From positions 46,535 to 110,534 of the forward strand of contig JAGFNQ010000966.1 in assembly GCA_024364735.1 (NCBI GenBank): a stretch of DNA of 64,000 nucleotides, in the 5' to 3' direction. The notes beneath the pieces were generated by a model. That model did no database searches. It saw only the letters and a program-made list of their open reading frames with translations, and was not told the origin of the DNA. The position numbers and the translations under genes are program-made. Positions 1-10,859 of the stretch are shown piece by piece (position 1 is the stretch's first letter; each line of letters begins with the position of its first letter). Source of the DNA: Boesenbergia rotunda. Its lineage: Eukaryota > Streptophyta > Magnoliopsida > Zingiberales > Zingiberaceae.

Positions 1-1320
1 GATTGGCAGAAATTAAAACTGATAAGCATTAACTGAAACCGAATGCAGATCTTGATCTTAATTGCTATGGGAATAAACTACTGCAATGTAAATTCAGAAA
101 GAAATCTAGAACTTGAATCGACTAAAGCTTAAGAACTGAGACAAAATCGAATTTGCAGAAACAGAATTGGCACGCTAAGAACTCAGCTGATACGCTAGTA
201 ACAAACAAGAAATACACTAGAATTGAATACAACTTACCACTGAACCACTTCACTAGCTAGTTTACTTGCAGAATTAAAACCAAACTAAAGTAGAGACAAT
301 ACAGAAATAGAAATTACAGCAGTGATACGAAAATAGAATTGAAAAGCAATTGAAACTGAAATTACAACAAAAGAACAGAAATTAACTAAGGAAATTAACT
401 CTCAATCACTCTCTTGTCTCGAGATGACCTTGTTCGTCACGCAAGGGCAAGTCAAGAACCCCTTAAACACGCAAATCCGAGGAAAATTAAACTCCAATGT
501 CAGATCTGCTCAAAACTGCATCTGGCGCAATCTGGAGCTAAAACCGCCATTGAAGCCTTCTCCCAAGGATCCAGATCTTGATCCAAGATCGTGATCGAAT
601 TGGCCACGCCTTCACTGAAGAAAATCGTCGATGAAATGAAGTAAAACCAAAGAAGAACGAAGCTGGAAATGGCTAAGACGCGACGTCGAGATCTGCCGAG
701 GGAATTTCAATTTAAACTTTAACCATTTAATTTGGACGGCTGAGATTAATCCCGCTTCATCCAACGGTGGATCTTTGTCCGATTTGATTCAAAATTTCCA
801 GATCTCGATCAGAGGTCAGGATCATCCTCGTGGTAGCTCGGATCTGCCAGATCTCCAACGGATGGTTCAGATCACCTTGATCTTTGTATGGGTGGTCTAG
901 ATCACTCTGATCATGATCCAACGGCTAGATGATCTCTGATTGGGCTGAAACCTTCAGATCTTGATTTGATCGCTCGATTAGCCTTAACCCCAGCTCGGAT
1001 TGATCATAAGTTCTCAGATGGTCTAGATCTAACCGTTCTTGCATCGGACGGTCCAAATGAGTCAAAGCTTGATCACTTGATCTAGTCCACTTTTGACTCA
1101 ACATTTGACCCAACCTAACCCAGGTCCATGATCTCTTCAAGCCTACAAGAGTAGTTCAAAAATTTAGTGACAAAACAACTCGAAAATATCAAAATTTGCA
1201 AATTAAGTCCAAAAAGAGTATAAATCCTAGAACCTAGAGTAAATCCACAATTATACAAGTAAAATATAGGTCAAATACGGATTTAAGCATATGAAATGAT
1301 CAACAAAATGACGCTTATCA
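1..1320 (-). repeat. RT-A 3' LTR (truncated by window start)
   Basis: This is the LTR distal to the primer site, ending in CGCTTATCA at 1320 and followed directly by the polypurine tract. It matches 8580-9898, so about 1 kb of this LTR lies outside the window. The roughly 2% divergence from its partner suggests a fairly recent insertion. No host gene is visible inside it. Confidence 0.93.
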
Positions 1321-1334
1321 ACTCCCCCACACTT
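1321..1334 (-). other. RT-A polypurine tract
   Basis: On the element strand this reads AAGTGTGGGGGAGT and abuts the 3' LTR start TGATAAGCG. That is where plus-strand DNA synthesis is primed in LTR elements. The same 14 bases recur at 2885-2898 and 3620-3633. Confidence 0.85.
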
Positions 1335-3432
1335 AAGCTTGAGCGTCTCGCGAAAAGTACTAAATATGTATCCCTTAGTTTATTTCCAAACATAAGTAGA
1401 AGCAATTGAAAAGAAATTACCTAGGGTAGTTAATTCTCAAAAATCTAAGCTCTATAGACTAGTATCTTGTCCTTAAATTAACAACTTAATAATTTCAACC
1501 TTCATGATTCATTGAGATGAATTTCACTCACTAAACCTCTCAAGGGAAACTTTTGGTGGCTCTCTTCCTAAGTTTTAAGTACATGATGAAATTGGAGCTC
1601 ACTCATACACACATGCTTCTTGCACTACCATAGGCTTGCTTAGTATCTACTCTTCATCATTAATCATGATTAGAATCAATCATCCATAAAAGCTTATTCA
1701 AAAGTGAAATGACATATGAAATGGTAAAAATGAAATAAAAGTCAAGTAAATAGCTAATTCGAATGAATGGAAGACTTGGATGTTCAAGGATATTCTTGAT
1801 GCATTTTGCCCTCCTTTCAGTCCATATAATGAAATCCAAAGTGTGATGGAGTGAGTCTTTGGCATTGCCCTTCAAAAATTTGATGAAAAAGCCTCATCAA
1901 TTCCTTTGTGCCAACTTTCCATCTTGTGTGCCAATTTTTGCTCTTCTCTTTTCATTTCTGATTTTTCTTTTCTTTTCCTTTCTCTCTAGTAAATTCAAAA
2001 TGTAAATGAGCAGATCTTCAATTCGGATGAACTTATCTTCACTAATTGATGGTGCCAAGACTTCAATTGGATGCCACTTGCTTCTTTGTTTCTTTGTTTT
2101 TCCAACTGTTTTTTTTCCTTTTCTTTTTTAGGTCTGATCTGCAAACCCTAGCAGCTGCATTTCTTTCAGTTTTGATCAGCAGTGGAGACACTCAACATTT
2201 CTGATAGATTCTGATAGATTTGTTTACTTATTTCTTCAATTCACAGCTTCGGAAAATCAATTCAAGTCTCAAGTTAATACAAAAACTGTCTTACCAACAT
2301 TCCATCTGATTTCTCTGCTTTTCTACTACATTCTCAGCTTATATTCTCCATTTAATTGCTCTCCTCAATCTCTGATAACTGTCAAGTGATTTGGCTTAAG
2401 TTCTTATCAGCAAACATTTCCATAAACTCAGTTTCAGCTCACATTAGCCTAGCTGCACTTCAATTACTAACCTCACTGATTTTTTTTCTGTTTTGCACCA
2501 ATTTCCACCTCGACTTCAAATGACACAGCTTTAAATCAGTCTCTTAACAAAGTGTTGCTGATTCTAACTCCATAATTCCAACTTGAGCCTAATCACTTCA
2601 GTCCTAATATAATTTCACAGATTTTCTTTCTTTGGTACAATTTTTTTTCTTTGTGTGCCATTTTTTTTCCTTCAATGCAAATTTTTTTTTAATATTGCTC
2701 GCCACTTGGATCTTCCAAAAATAATGGAGAAATCTGAATGCTTCAATTGTTTCCATCCTTAACCAATACTTCTTGCTTATTTTTTTACACCAACTCAACT
2801 CCACTTGATTTGGCACCTTTTGGCTTCAATTTGAAATGAAATGAATCTTGCTTTTTTTTTCAAAATGTTTCCAACACACTAGTCACTCCCCCACACTTAA
2901 TTCTTTGTCCGTTGCGGGCAAAATAACATCAAAGAACATCTCCAAACAAACAAGTCCCTAGAAAGCATGGTTAGGAGTAGGAAATAAGGAAAGAAAATAG
3001 AATGAACATGATTATTGTCAAAAATTGACATGGAAAGGTAAACAAATTTATTAGCCTCTATAGATGTGATCCAATCATTGAAATATGATTTTGAAAGAAC
3101 CTAAGCATGTTCTAGAATACAATCACATGTATGTGTCACAAAATAAGGCTAATCCTCACTAGGTAAAAACAATTCATCTCAAGTCCTCAATCAAGAATCC
3201 ATGGCCAAGTAGTACTCAAGCATCCAAGATTTCATCCATGAGCTCAAATCTAAAGTTTTAACAACCAAATTTAATTTGTTTTCAAAAGACTCTAAAATGC
3301 TATAAAGATAACCTAAAGGGATACATTTATTCCTACTCATGAAGAATAAGTTCCTAAAAGACATAAAATGGCATTTATAATGTCTTTTTATTCATTCTAC
3401 CCTATTCATGCATTTATTAGCAAGAATTCATT
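1335..3432 (-). other. RT-A noncoding interior where pol would be expected
   Basis: About 2.1 kb lies between the stop of the Gag-protease frame and the polypurine tract. It is T-rich on the plus strand, with runs near 2110, 2480 and 2640-2690. I find no long frame and no reverse transcriptase, RNase H or integrase motif. It carries one internal copy of the polypurine 14-mer at 2885-2898. RT-I has a region of the same position and similar wording at 39697-42228, so this is a feature of the family and not random decay of one copy. Confidence 0.7.
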
Positions 3433-6400
3433 TTAAAAGAAAATTCTACTTCTAGCAAGCATAAAGATGAAAAAGGCAATGAAAGAAAATACAAGAAAGA
3501 GTAAACTCCCTTTTATTTCTGGCGGTCGGAGTCTATCAAGAAATAATCTCCATCGGGGTAGTGGAGGAGTAGGAGTAGCTGAAATAATTTCCTTCATTTG
3601 CTCAATTTTATTTTGCATTACTCCCCCACACTTATTCTTCGCAGTAAACTGTCCAGGTGGCCGAAGGTGATTTAAGTACAATAGCCACTTCAGAGGTGGA
3701 GTGCTATAAGTCAAAGCAAGATAATCTCCTCCCTCTTTATTCTTCTTGGAAAATCTTCCAGGTGGTTGAAGACTGTCTAGATGTAGTACCCACTCAAGAA
3801 ATCTCTGGGACCCTGCAAAAACATGTAAAACTTTTCTCAAGCGTGCAAGATAAGATAAAAATGCAATATCATCAATCTCTACATAAAATGTATCTAAAAA
3901 TGCATCGCATCCAATAAAATCAATTTTTGGTACCTCAGTAAATTTTTCACAAGCATATTCTACATGAGGTATATCAAGAAAAGTTTCACAGTCAATAAAG
4001 TCAATCTCGGGTACCTCTAGAAGTTTTTCACATTCAATTTCAGCATAAGAAATAGCAAGAGATTCTTCACAATAAACAACTTCAATTTCAGGCTCTAAAA
4101 ATTTTTCAAAATCAATTTTAGCATAATCTATCTCAAGAATATCATAGCAATGCATAAAATCAAGTCTGGGTGCCTCTAAAGAATTTTCACAATTATTTTT
4201 CACAATTGATGTATCAAGATATTCCTCACATGCAAATCTAGACATCTCCCTGAAATTTTCTAAAGGAAAAGAAGAAATACTTACCTGTTCATGCTGAAAA
4301 ATGTCTAGTGGGTCTACAAGAAATACCTCCAACTCTGGCTCAAAATCTGGTGAACAATCAACTAGAATAGGTGATCCTTGGGTACTTGCTCCAATCATGC
4401 AAGTCCCTACACTTTCTGGAAATGGTGGTGGTCCCTGGGGCTCTGTGCAATCCCCTACACCTGTAGAATAATCTTTTGTGCATGCCTCTTTAGTAATACC
4501 TGCAACAACCTCATTAAAAAGATTAGGGCTATCAAAAATAATATCATCACAAAATACAAAGCAAGAAAAATCAGGTAAATCCTCCTCTGAAATTAACTCT
4601 CCTCCCACTATGTCAAATGTACCATCATCATCAATGATTTGTGCCTCAAAAGTCTCCTCTGCGGTGTCTATGCTCATAATAGAACGATTTCCCTTAGGGT
4701 CCTTCATGGCATCGAAAATACTAAACTGGACTACTGTGTCTCCCACCTCCATCGAAAGGGTGCCAGCATATACATCAATTTTAGTTCTAGCAGTCTTCAG
4801 AAAAGGCCTTCCAAGGATAAGTGGGGATCTACGTGCAAGGTACTCTCCCTCCATGTCTAGGATGTAGAAGTCCGCAGGGAAAATCAATTCTTTCACTTTA
4901 ACCAAAACATCTTCTATAACTCCTGCCGAGCGGGTCTGACTCCTGTCTGCTAGCTGAATCACAACTCCAGTGGACTGTAGAGGTCCAATGCCAAGCATCT
5001 GGAAGACTGTCCTGGGCATGACATTAATAGAAGCTCCTAAATCAAGCATAGCATCATGTAGCGTGGTGCTTCCTATCTCATAAGATACAGTAAACATGCC
5101 AGGGTCTTCACATTTCTGAGGTATGGAATGGATAAGCGATGAAACATTCTTCCCCATGCTGACCATTTCATTTTCCTTAAGCTTCCTCTTGTTAACACAT
5201 AGATCTTTCAAAAATTTCGCATATTTAGGAACCTGTTTAATCATTGTCAGCAAGGGTACATTAATTTCAACTTTACTAAAAAGTTTTACCAGCTCATTGT
5301 ACTCTTTTGCTTTCTCCTCCTCCCCTTGTCTTCTGGTTGGAGTTCTCCCATTTGGAAAAGGCAAAGGAATAGGAACTTCCTCCTCATGAACCAAAATGGG
5401 TGGGGCTGATTTTTGAGTTGCTGCCCTATTTTTTGGAGCTGCTGTAAAATCTGTTTCGGGGCTGTTTTGTGCTTCGTTTTCCACCAAAATTGGAGGATTG
5501 CTAGATGAAGAAGTTGGGCACGAGCTAGGGTTGGTATCCACTGAATTTGGAGTGGTTTCGGCACTGATTTGGGCTGGAAATGAACATGCTGCCCTATTTT
5601 CTGAAAATTCAGCTCTTGGGTCATTTTGAGTTGATGCAACCTTCCCACTGCTCAAATAAATTGCGCTAACATTTCCCTTAGGGTTAGGAACAGCTTGGGA
5701 AGGTAGTAGACTTGATCCTTGAGCTTTGCTTTGATTTAGGTCACTAGCTATTTGCCCAATTTGCCTCTCAAGATTTTGTATAGCGGCAAAAAGATTTCCT
5801 TGTTGTGTTTGTTGGATTTGGGACTGTTGGGGCTGAAATGATGGCTGATATTGCTGTTGGAAAGGCTGAGAAGAATGCTGGAATGTTGGAGAATTTTGTT
5901 GAGAATTATACCCTTGAAAATTTTGATTTTGAAAAGGAACTTGTTGTGGTGGGGGCTGAAATTGATTGGGCTGAAATCCTTGGTTTTGGGGCTGAAAACT
6001 TGAGTTCCAAGGTTGGAAATTTTGCTGAGGTTGTTGAACTTGCTGCTGTGGAGGTTGATATGGCTGTGGATAACTCAGATTCCCTTGAAAACCTTGTTGA
6101 TACCCTTGAAATGGCTGCTGAAATGTTTGATTTGGAAGCTGAAATTGCTGATTTAGGGGCTGAATTTGTTGATTTTGTGGCTGTGATTGTTGTGGCTGCT
6201 GCTGAACTTGCTGGAAACATTGTTGGGGTTGCTGAATTTGTTGTTGTGGTGGGCCTTGTTGGTAAAAAGAATTTCCATATCTCAAATTCGGATGATCCCT
6301 CCACCCGGGGTTGTAAGTAGGAGAGTATGGATTGTTCCTAGCTTGAAATTGTCTCCTAACCAAAGCTGCTATTGACTCATCTTGTTGTAGGTTGGGACAT

Positions 6401-6645
6401 GAATCTGAAGTGTGTTCCTTGCTAGAACAAATACCACATACACTCATCACCATTTGACTTGATTGTGGAGGTACTGCAGGAGTTGAATTTTTACTTAAAA
6501 TTTGAAGACCCATTTGCTTAACAGCTGATGTGAGTTCTAACAATGCACTACTAATCTTCTTTTGATCATTAGAAACCCCTTGAACTTCATTAACCCCTCT
6601 AGTAGATAATGCTCTACTTCTAAATTGCTGAGAATTTTCTGTCAT
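3433..6645 (-). CDS. Gag C-terminal part, zinc knuckle, aspartic protease and a novel C-terminal extension
   Basis: This is an uninterrupted 1070-residue frame. In order it holds a CX2CX4HX4C zinc knuckle (C70, C73, H78, C83), a Gln/Pro-rich stretch (about 125-290), and a retropepsin-like domain with D535 in DLGAS and a downstream ILGRPFL motif. A GVGDC acidic segment follows, then four about 27-residue repeats with CEKxxEVPxIDFIxC (about 815-930). Three W-x-L-x-L-x-x-L-x-P-P repeats lie near 951, 986 and 1030, and a hydrophobic C-terminus contains LLFLVFSFIAFFIFML. Zinc knuckle and protease are standard for Tat/Athila elements; the part after the protease is not one I recognise, and pol is absent. 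The N-terminal capsid part lies upstream in another frame, so the first Met here is probably not the natural start. Protease identity is firm; the extension has no known role. Confidence 0.88.
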   Translation of the reverse strand: MTENSQQFRSRALSTRGVNEVQGVSNDQKKISSALLELTSAVKQMGLQILSKNSTPAVPPQSSQMVMSVCGICSSKEHTSDSCPNLQQDESIAALVRRQFQARNNPYSPTYNPGWRDHPNLRYGNSFYQQGPPQQQIQQPQQCFQQVQQQPQQSQPQNQQIQPLNQQFQLPNQTFQQPFQGYQQGFQGNLSYPQPYQPPQQQVQQPQQNFQPWNSSFQPQNQGFQPNQFQPPPQQVPFQNQNFQGYNSQQNSPTFQHSSQPFQQQYQPSFQPQQSQIQQTQQGNLFAAIQNLERQIGQIASDLNQSKAQGSSLLPSQAVPNPKGNVSAIYLSSGKVASTQNDPRAEFSENRAACSFPAQISAETTPNSVDTNPSSCPTSSSSNPPILVENEAQNSPETDFTAAPKNRAATQKSAPPILVHEEEVPIPLPFPNGRTPTRRQGEEEKAKEYNELVKLFSKVEINVPLLTMIKQVPKYAKFLKDLCVNKRKLKENEMVSMGKNVSSLIHSIPQKCEDPGMFTVSYEIGSTTLHDAMLDLGASINVMPRTVFQMLGIGPLQSTGVVIQLADRSQTRSAGVIEDVLVKVKELIFPADFYILDMEGEYLARRSPLILGRPFLKTARTKIDVYAGTLSMEVGDTVVQFSIFDAMKDPKGNRSIMSIDTAEETFEAQIIDDDGTFDIVGGELISEEDLPDFSCFVFCDDIIFDSPNLFNEVVAGITKEACTKDYSTGVGDCTEPQGPPPFPESVGTCMIGASTQGSPILVDCSPDFEPELEVFLVDPLDIFQHEQVSISSFPLENFREMSRFACEEYLDTSIVKNNCENSLEAPRLDFMHCYDILEIDYAKIDFEKFLEPEIEVVYCEESLAISYAEIECEKLLEVPEIDFIDCETFLDIPHVEYACEKFTEVPKIDFIGCDAFLDTFYVEIDDIAFLSYLARLRKVLHVFAGSQRFLEWVLHLDSLQPPGRFSKKNKEGGDYLALTYSTPPLKWLLYLNHLRPPGQFTAKNKCGGVMQNKIEQMKEIISATPTPPLPRWRLFLDRLRPPEIKGSLLFLVFSFIAFFIFMLARSRIFF
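3518..3795 (-). repeat. Three W-x-L-x-L-x-x-L-x-P-P repeats (RT-A)
   Basis: Read on the minus strand, the units begin WVLHLDSLQPP, WLLYLNHLRPP and WRLFLDRLRPP. Spacing is about 35-45 residues. The first two are followed by a basic, Gly-Gly-containing segment (KEGGD, KCGGV), and the second of these is encoded by the internal polypurine 14-mer at 3620-3633. All three units are conserved in RT-I at 42297-42548. Confidence 0.8.
3868..4200 (-). repeat. Four coding repeats of about 27 residues (RT-A)
   Basis: Each unit carries a Cys-Glu-Lys start, a hydrophobic-acidic core such as EVPKIDFIGC, and a second Cys. Two units are exactly 27 residues apart and the others are more diverged. The same unit is found six times in RT-I at about 42610-43075, where its DNA is a 162-bp tandem duplication (two units). 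Confidence 0.75.
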
Positions 6646-7396
6646 ATTTGAAATAAGCTCCCTGGCTTTGATGTGGTGTTTTGTTGACTAAAGCCCCTCC
6701 AGCTGCTGCATCAATCATAATCCTATCCATTTGTAATAATCCTTCATAAAAATACTGGATGAGGAGCTGCTCACTAATCTGATGCTGGGGGCAACTGGAG
6801 CAAAGCTTGTTGAATCTCTCCCAGTAGTCATAGAGTGTCTCTCCCACTATCTACTGAATGCCACAAATGCTTTTTCTGATAATGGCAGTTCTGGAAGCTG
6901 GGAAATATTTTTCTAAGAAAGCCTTCTTCATGTAAATCCAGTTAGACACATGCCCAGTAGGTAAGTAATAAAACCAGTCCTTAGCTGCTCCAGTCAAAGA
7001 AAATGGAAAAGCCCTCAGTTTGATGTCTTCCTCTGAAATACCCTGAGGCTTCATAGTGGAGCAAACAACATGAAATTCATGCAAGTGTCTATTTGGATCT
7101 TCTCCAGATAATCCTTGAAACTTAGGCAAGAGATGGATAAGTCCAGATCTGAGCTCAAAATCTCCACCCAGCTCTGGATAGGCAATGCTGGAGTACTGAA
7201 AAGAAGCATCTGGTGCTGCGAGTTGTTTTATGGTCTTCTGGTGGTCTGCCATCTGATCAACTGAATAGGCTGCAATAGACTGAGAAGGAATAATATCAAA
7301 AGCCTCTGAAACACTGAGTTGGCTCCTCCTAGCTCTGAAAGTCCTCTCAATCTCAGGATCAAAATTCTCAAGATTACCACCTGTAGACCTGGTCAT
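6620..7396 (-). pseudogene. RT-A Gag capsid region, broken by a stop and a frameshift
   Basis: The minus-strand frame from Met at 7396 begins MTRSTGGNLENFDPEIERTF and continues through a retrotransposon Gag domain of the Ty3/gypsy type (motifs GEDPNRHLHEF, FPFSLTGAAKDWFYYLP, FLEKYFP). An in-frame TAG at 6848-6850 interrupts it, then GETLYDYWERFNKLC and QLLIQYFYEGL continue in frame. A frameshift near 6680 is needed to enter the frame of the 3433-6645 product. An upstream Met at 7444 exists, but the Met at 7396 is the better start because Gag similarity begins there. With both lesions this copy cannot make full Gag. Family and function are clear. Confidence 0.85.
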
Positions 7397-7548
7397 AAAA
7401 AACAAGAACAAATCGCAGTACAAGTATAGAGAAAAATGAATCAAATAAAGTCAAATCAGAAGATATAGCAGTAAGTGCAAGAAAAATGGATCAAGAAAAT
7501 ATGAAATGTAGCCAAACAAGCAAAAATCAAACAACTCAACTAGTGTGT

Positions 7549-7566
7549 TCCCCGGCAACGGCGCCA
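7549..7566 (-). other. RT-A primer binding site, tRNA-Asp type
   Basis: The plus strand reads TCCCCGGCAACGGCGCCA, identical to the 3' end of plant tRNA-Asp including CCA, so the element strand is complementary to it over 18 bases. It lies six bases from the 5' LTR. The identical site occurs in RT-I at 52090-52107. tRNA-Asp priming is known for Athila-type elements. Confidence 0.9.
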
Positions 7567-7572
7567 AAAATT

Positions 7573-9898
7573 TGATGAACCCAATTTAGCTAATTAAAGT
7601 TGTCACGAATGTCGATCCATCAGGATTTAGAAATTTATAAATGTGCTGGAAACCCTTTTTGCAATCAATGAATAAAAGCGTAGTAAAGGGGCCTCAGGTC
7701 GTATTTTTCCAAGGACTAGTTCAAATTGTTCGATTCGTGCTCGAGTTTATGTGTCGTTAGTGTTTTCGGGTTTCGAATTAAATCTGGGTTTTGTTTGCAA
7801 ATAAAATGACAATGCAATGAAAATGCAATGAAAAGGAAAGACAAAATTAACTAAGTGAGCTAGAAAAGGTAATAGCAAGTTAGGACTTAACTAATGGAGA
7901 CTTAATGAAGCTAATACGATTTGATTGAATTCGAAAAAAAACAAACCTTACTTCAAATGCAACTCAATGTGCAGCTTAAGAATGGAAACAGAAATGGAAA
8001 TTCTTGGAAACAACCTAACTTGAAACAATTCTTAACCACGAATTTTAAGAACAACAAATGCACACATGGATGATAAAATTCGATAACAATCCGAATGCCA
8101 ACCTACTAATAGCAACAAAGCACAATTAAAACAACATCTAACTTGATATCAATCGGTGACTAAATCTCTTTTGATACAATGTGCAAAATGGAAACAAACT
8201 TGATACAAAGCAAATAAGGTACTTGTGTGCCAAAAATGGGGATTGACAGCTGAAATGAAACTGATCAAGGAAGATTGAAAAGCAAGTTAACAGATAAGAA
8301 CCCTTACATGAATGAATGAAGAATTTCAGATCAAGAGTTTGATCAATTCAGTAAACTCCATGCAGAAGTAAAAATGCAGGAATTCAGTAAACAGTTTCGG
8401 AAATTCAGTAATGTACTCAGGAATTCAGATTCTGACAAGGGAAATGAAGAAATGAAGACAAACAACTAATTCAATACAATAGAGCAGAATTGATTTAATC
8501 GAACTAATGTATAACAGATGCAAATCTCAGCTCATATGAACTTAAACAATTCAACAAAGGAATCGAAATTGAAGCAACTGATTGGCAGAAATTAAAACTG
8601 ATAAGCATTAACTGAAACCGAATGCAGATCTTTATCTTAATTGCTATGGGAATAAACTACTGCAATGTAAATTCAGAAAGAAATCTAGAACTTGAATCGA
8701 CTAAAGCTTAAGAACTGAGACAAAATCGAATTTGCAGAAACAGAATTGGCACGCTTAGAACTCAGCTGATACGCTAGTAACAAACAAGAAATACACTAGA
8801 ATTGAATACAACTTACCACTGAACCACTTCACTAGCTAGTTTACTTGCAGAATTAAAACCAAACTAAAGTAGAGACAATACAGAAATAGAAATTACAACA
8901 GTGATACGAAAACAGAATTGAAAAGCAATTGAAACTGAAATTACAGCTAAAGAACAGAAATTAACTAAGGAAATTAACTCTCAATCACTCTCTTGTCTCG
9001 AGACGACCTTGTTCGTCATGCAAGGGCAAGTCAAGAACCCCTTAAACTCGCAAATCCGGGGAAAATTAAACTCCAATGCCAGATCTGCTCAAAACTACAT
9101 CTGGCGCAATCTGGAGCTAAAACCGCCATTGAAGCCTTCTCCCAAGGATCCAGATCTTGATCCAAGATCGTGATCGAATTGGCCACGCCTTCACTGAAGA
9201 AAATCGCCGAAGAAATGAAGTAAAACCGAAGAAGAACGAAGCTGGAAATGGCGAAGACGCGACGCCGAGATCTGCCGAGGGAATTTCAATTTAAACTTAA
9301 ATCATTTAATTTGGATGGCTGAGATTAATCCCGCTTCATCCAACGGTGGATCTTTGTCCGATTTGATTCAAAATTTCCAGATCTCGATCAGAGGTCAGGA
9401 TCATCCTCGTGGAAGCTCGGATCTACCAGATCTCCAACGGATGGTTCAGATCACCTTGATCTTTGTATGGGTGGTCTAGATCACTCTGATCATGATCCAA
9501 CGGCTAGATGATCTCTGATTGGGCTAAAACCTTCAGATCTTGATTTGATCGCTCGATTAGCCTTAACCCCAGCTCGGATTGATCATAAGTTCTCAGATGG
9601 TCTAGATTTAACTATTCTTGCATCTGACGGTCCAAATGAGTCGAAGCTTGATCACTTGATCTAGTCCACTTTTGACTCAACATTTGACCCAACCTAACCC
9701 AGGTCCATGATCCCTTCAAGCCTACAAGAGTAGATCAAAAATTTAGTGACAAAACAACTCGAAAATATCAAAATTTACAATTAAGTCCAAAAAGAGTATA
9801 AATCCTAGAACCTAGAGTAAATCCACAATTATACAAGTAAAATATAGGTCAAATACGGATTTAAGCATATGAAATGATCAACAAAATGACGCTTATCA
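7573..9898 (-). repeat. RT-A 5' LTR, complete (2326 bp)
   Basis: Bounded by TGATGAACCC at 7573 next to the primer site and CGCTTATCA at 9898. It contains blocks shared with the more diverged LTRs of RT-I and RT-K: a GTAGTAAAGGGGCC box near 7681 and a CCTTG...CAAGG inverted pair near 9007-9026. Long open frames are absent. Confidence 0.93.
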
Positions 9899-10711
9899 CC
9901 TACTCGTAAGATTCGGTCTACATCACCGGTGGCGAAGGAGGAACCAGCGCCAGGAAACCGGAGGGACAAAAGTCACATACAATGCTTCAAATGCAAGAAA
10001 TACGGACATTACAAAAACAAGTGTCCGGCGAAGGTACACAAGATTTATGTTCCAAAAATTTTACAAGTTCCTGCACTGCCATGTGATAAAGTAGTTATTT
10101 TTTCTGATAAAGTAGATTTACTACTTAGTAAAATTAACTTTTTGCATGTTAAATTACAAAACGTGAATATGACCAAAATATCAGAAATTAATTGTTTAAT
10201 TCAGAATATCAATTCAGTAATTGATAAAATTAATTCTGATAATTTATCTAATTCTGATAATTTATCTGATAAAATTAATTCTGATAATTTATCTGATAAA
10301 ATTAATTCTTATAATTTTAATTCAGACAAAATTAATCCTAAGGATAATTCAGAATTCAAATTTGGAAATCCTAAGGATAATTCCGAATTCAAATTTGAAA
10401 ATCCTAAGGATAAATCCGAATTCAAATTTGAATATCTTAAGGATAAATCCGAAATTAATCTTGAAAATCTCAAGATTAATTCAGAAATTAATTCTGAAAA
10501 TCATAAAGATAATCTAGAGATTAATGTTGAAAATATATCTGAGGATAATTCTAAGGATAATGGTAAAGATAAAATTCTCCTAGATAATAATTTAATTATA
10601 GATAATATTGAATATTATTATAAAACTTTAACTAGTGGACCAATTTACTCCACCTACTATGAGGATATTGAAAATCTAATCCTAAGGAGGATATGGAACT
10701 ATCTAAGGTAA
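9899..10711 (+). pseudogene. RT-B Gag fragment: zinc knuckle and Asn/Lys/Asp-rich tail
   Basis: The frame is open from the RT-A junction at 9899. It holds one complete CX2CX4HX4C knuckle (CFKCKKYGHYKNKC); the other knuckle seen in RT-J would lie left of the insertion. The tail repeats INSDNLSDK-like and NPKDNSEFKFE-like units. This knuckle pair plus low-complexity tail is the only coding part of the RT-B/RT-J family; protease, integrase and reverse transcriptase are missing. The N-terminus was removed by the RT-A insertion, so it is a fragment. The tail composition (Asn, Asp, Lys, Ser, Ile) follows the AT-rich base composition and may be under weak constraint. Confidence 0.75.
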
Positions 10712-10859
10712 AAGCCATAATCAATAAAAATTACAAAAACTCAAATAAATAAAAATTATTAGAAAAACTTGAAAAGAAAGATAAAGATGAAGAAGAAATT
10801 TTCGAAATAATGAAAATGATGAATTTAAACCCACAATTATTAATTAATCATGATAATCT

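Larger units (their letters stand above)
1..9898 (-). mobile_element. RT-A: pol-less Ty3/gypsy retrotransposon (Tat/Athila type), left end outside the window
   Basis: Positions 1-1320 repeat 8580-9898 almost exactly (about 30 differences by eye), so these are the two LTRs of one minus-strand element. It has a tRNA-Asp-type primer site beside the right LTR, a polypurine tract beside the left LTR, and LTR ends TGATAAGCG and GTTCATCA on the element strand. The coding part gives Gag, a zinc knuckle and an aspartic protease with DLGAS, but nothing in the 6.25-kb interior resembles reverse transcriptase, RNase H or integrase. The layout matches TR-GAG-type non-autonomous elements with a protease added. 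The base after the right LTR (9899) resumes a copia gag frame, so RT-A is inserted in RT-B. The 5-bp duplication there should be CCTAC; its partner lies left of the window. Confidence 0.92.

Noticed and set aside
5805..6320. 171-residue plus-strand frame rich in Val, Ala, Glu
   Set aside because: Antisense shadow of the Gln-rich region of the RT-A Gag frame.
3433..6645. Endogenous pararetrovirus polyprotein
   Set aside because: No movement protein or reverse transcriptase; paired LTRs, a tRNA-Asp primer site and DLGAS protease fit a Tat/Athila-type gypsy element.
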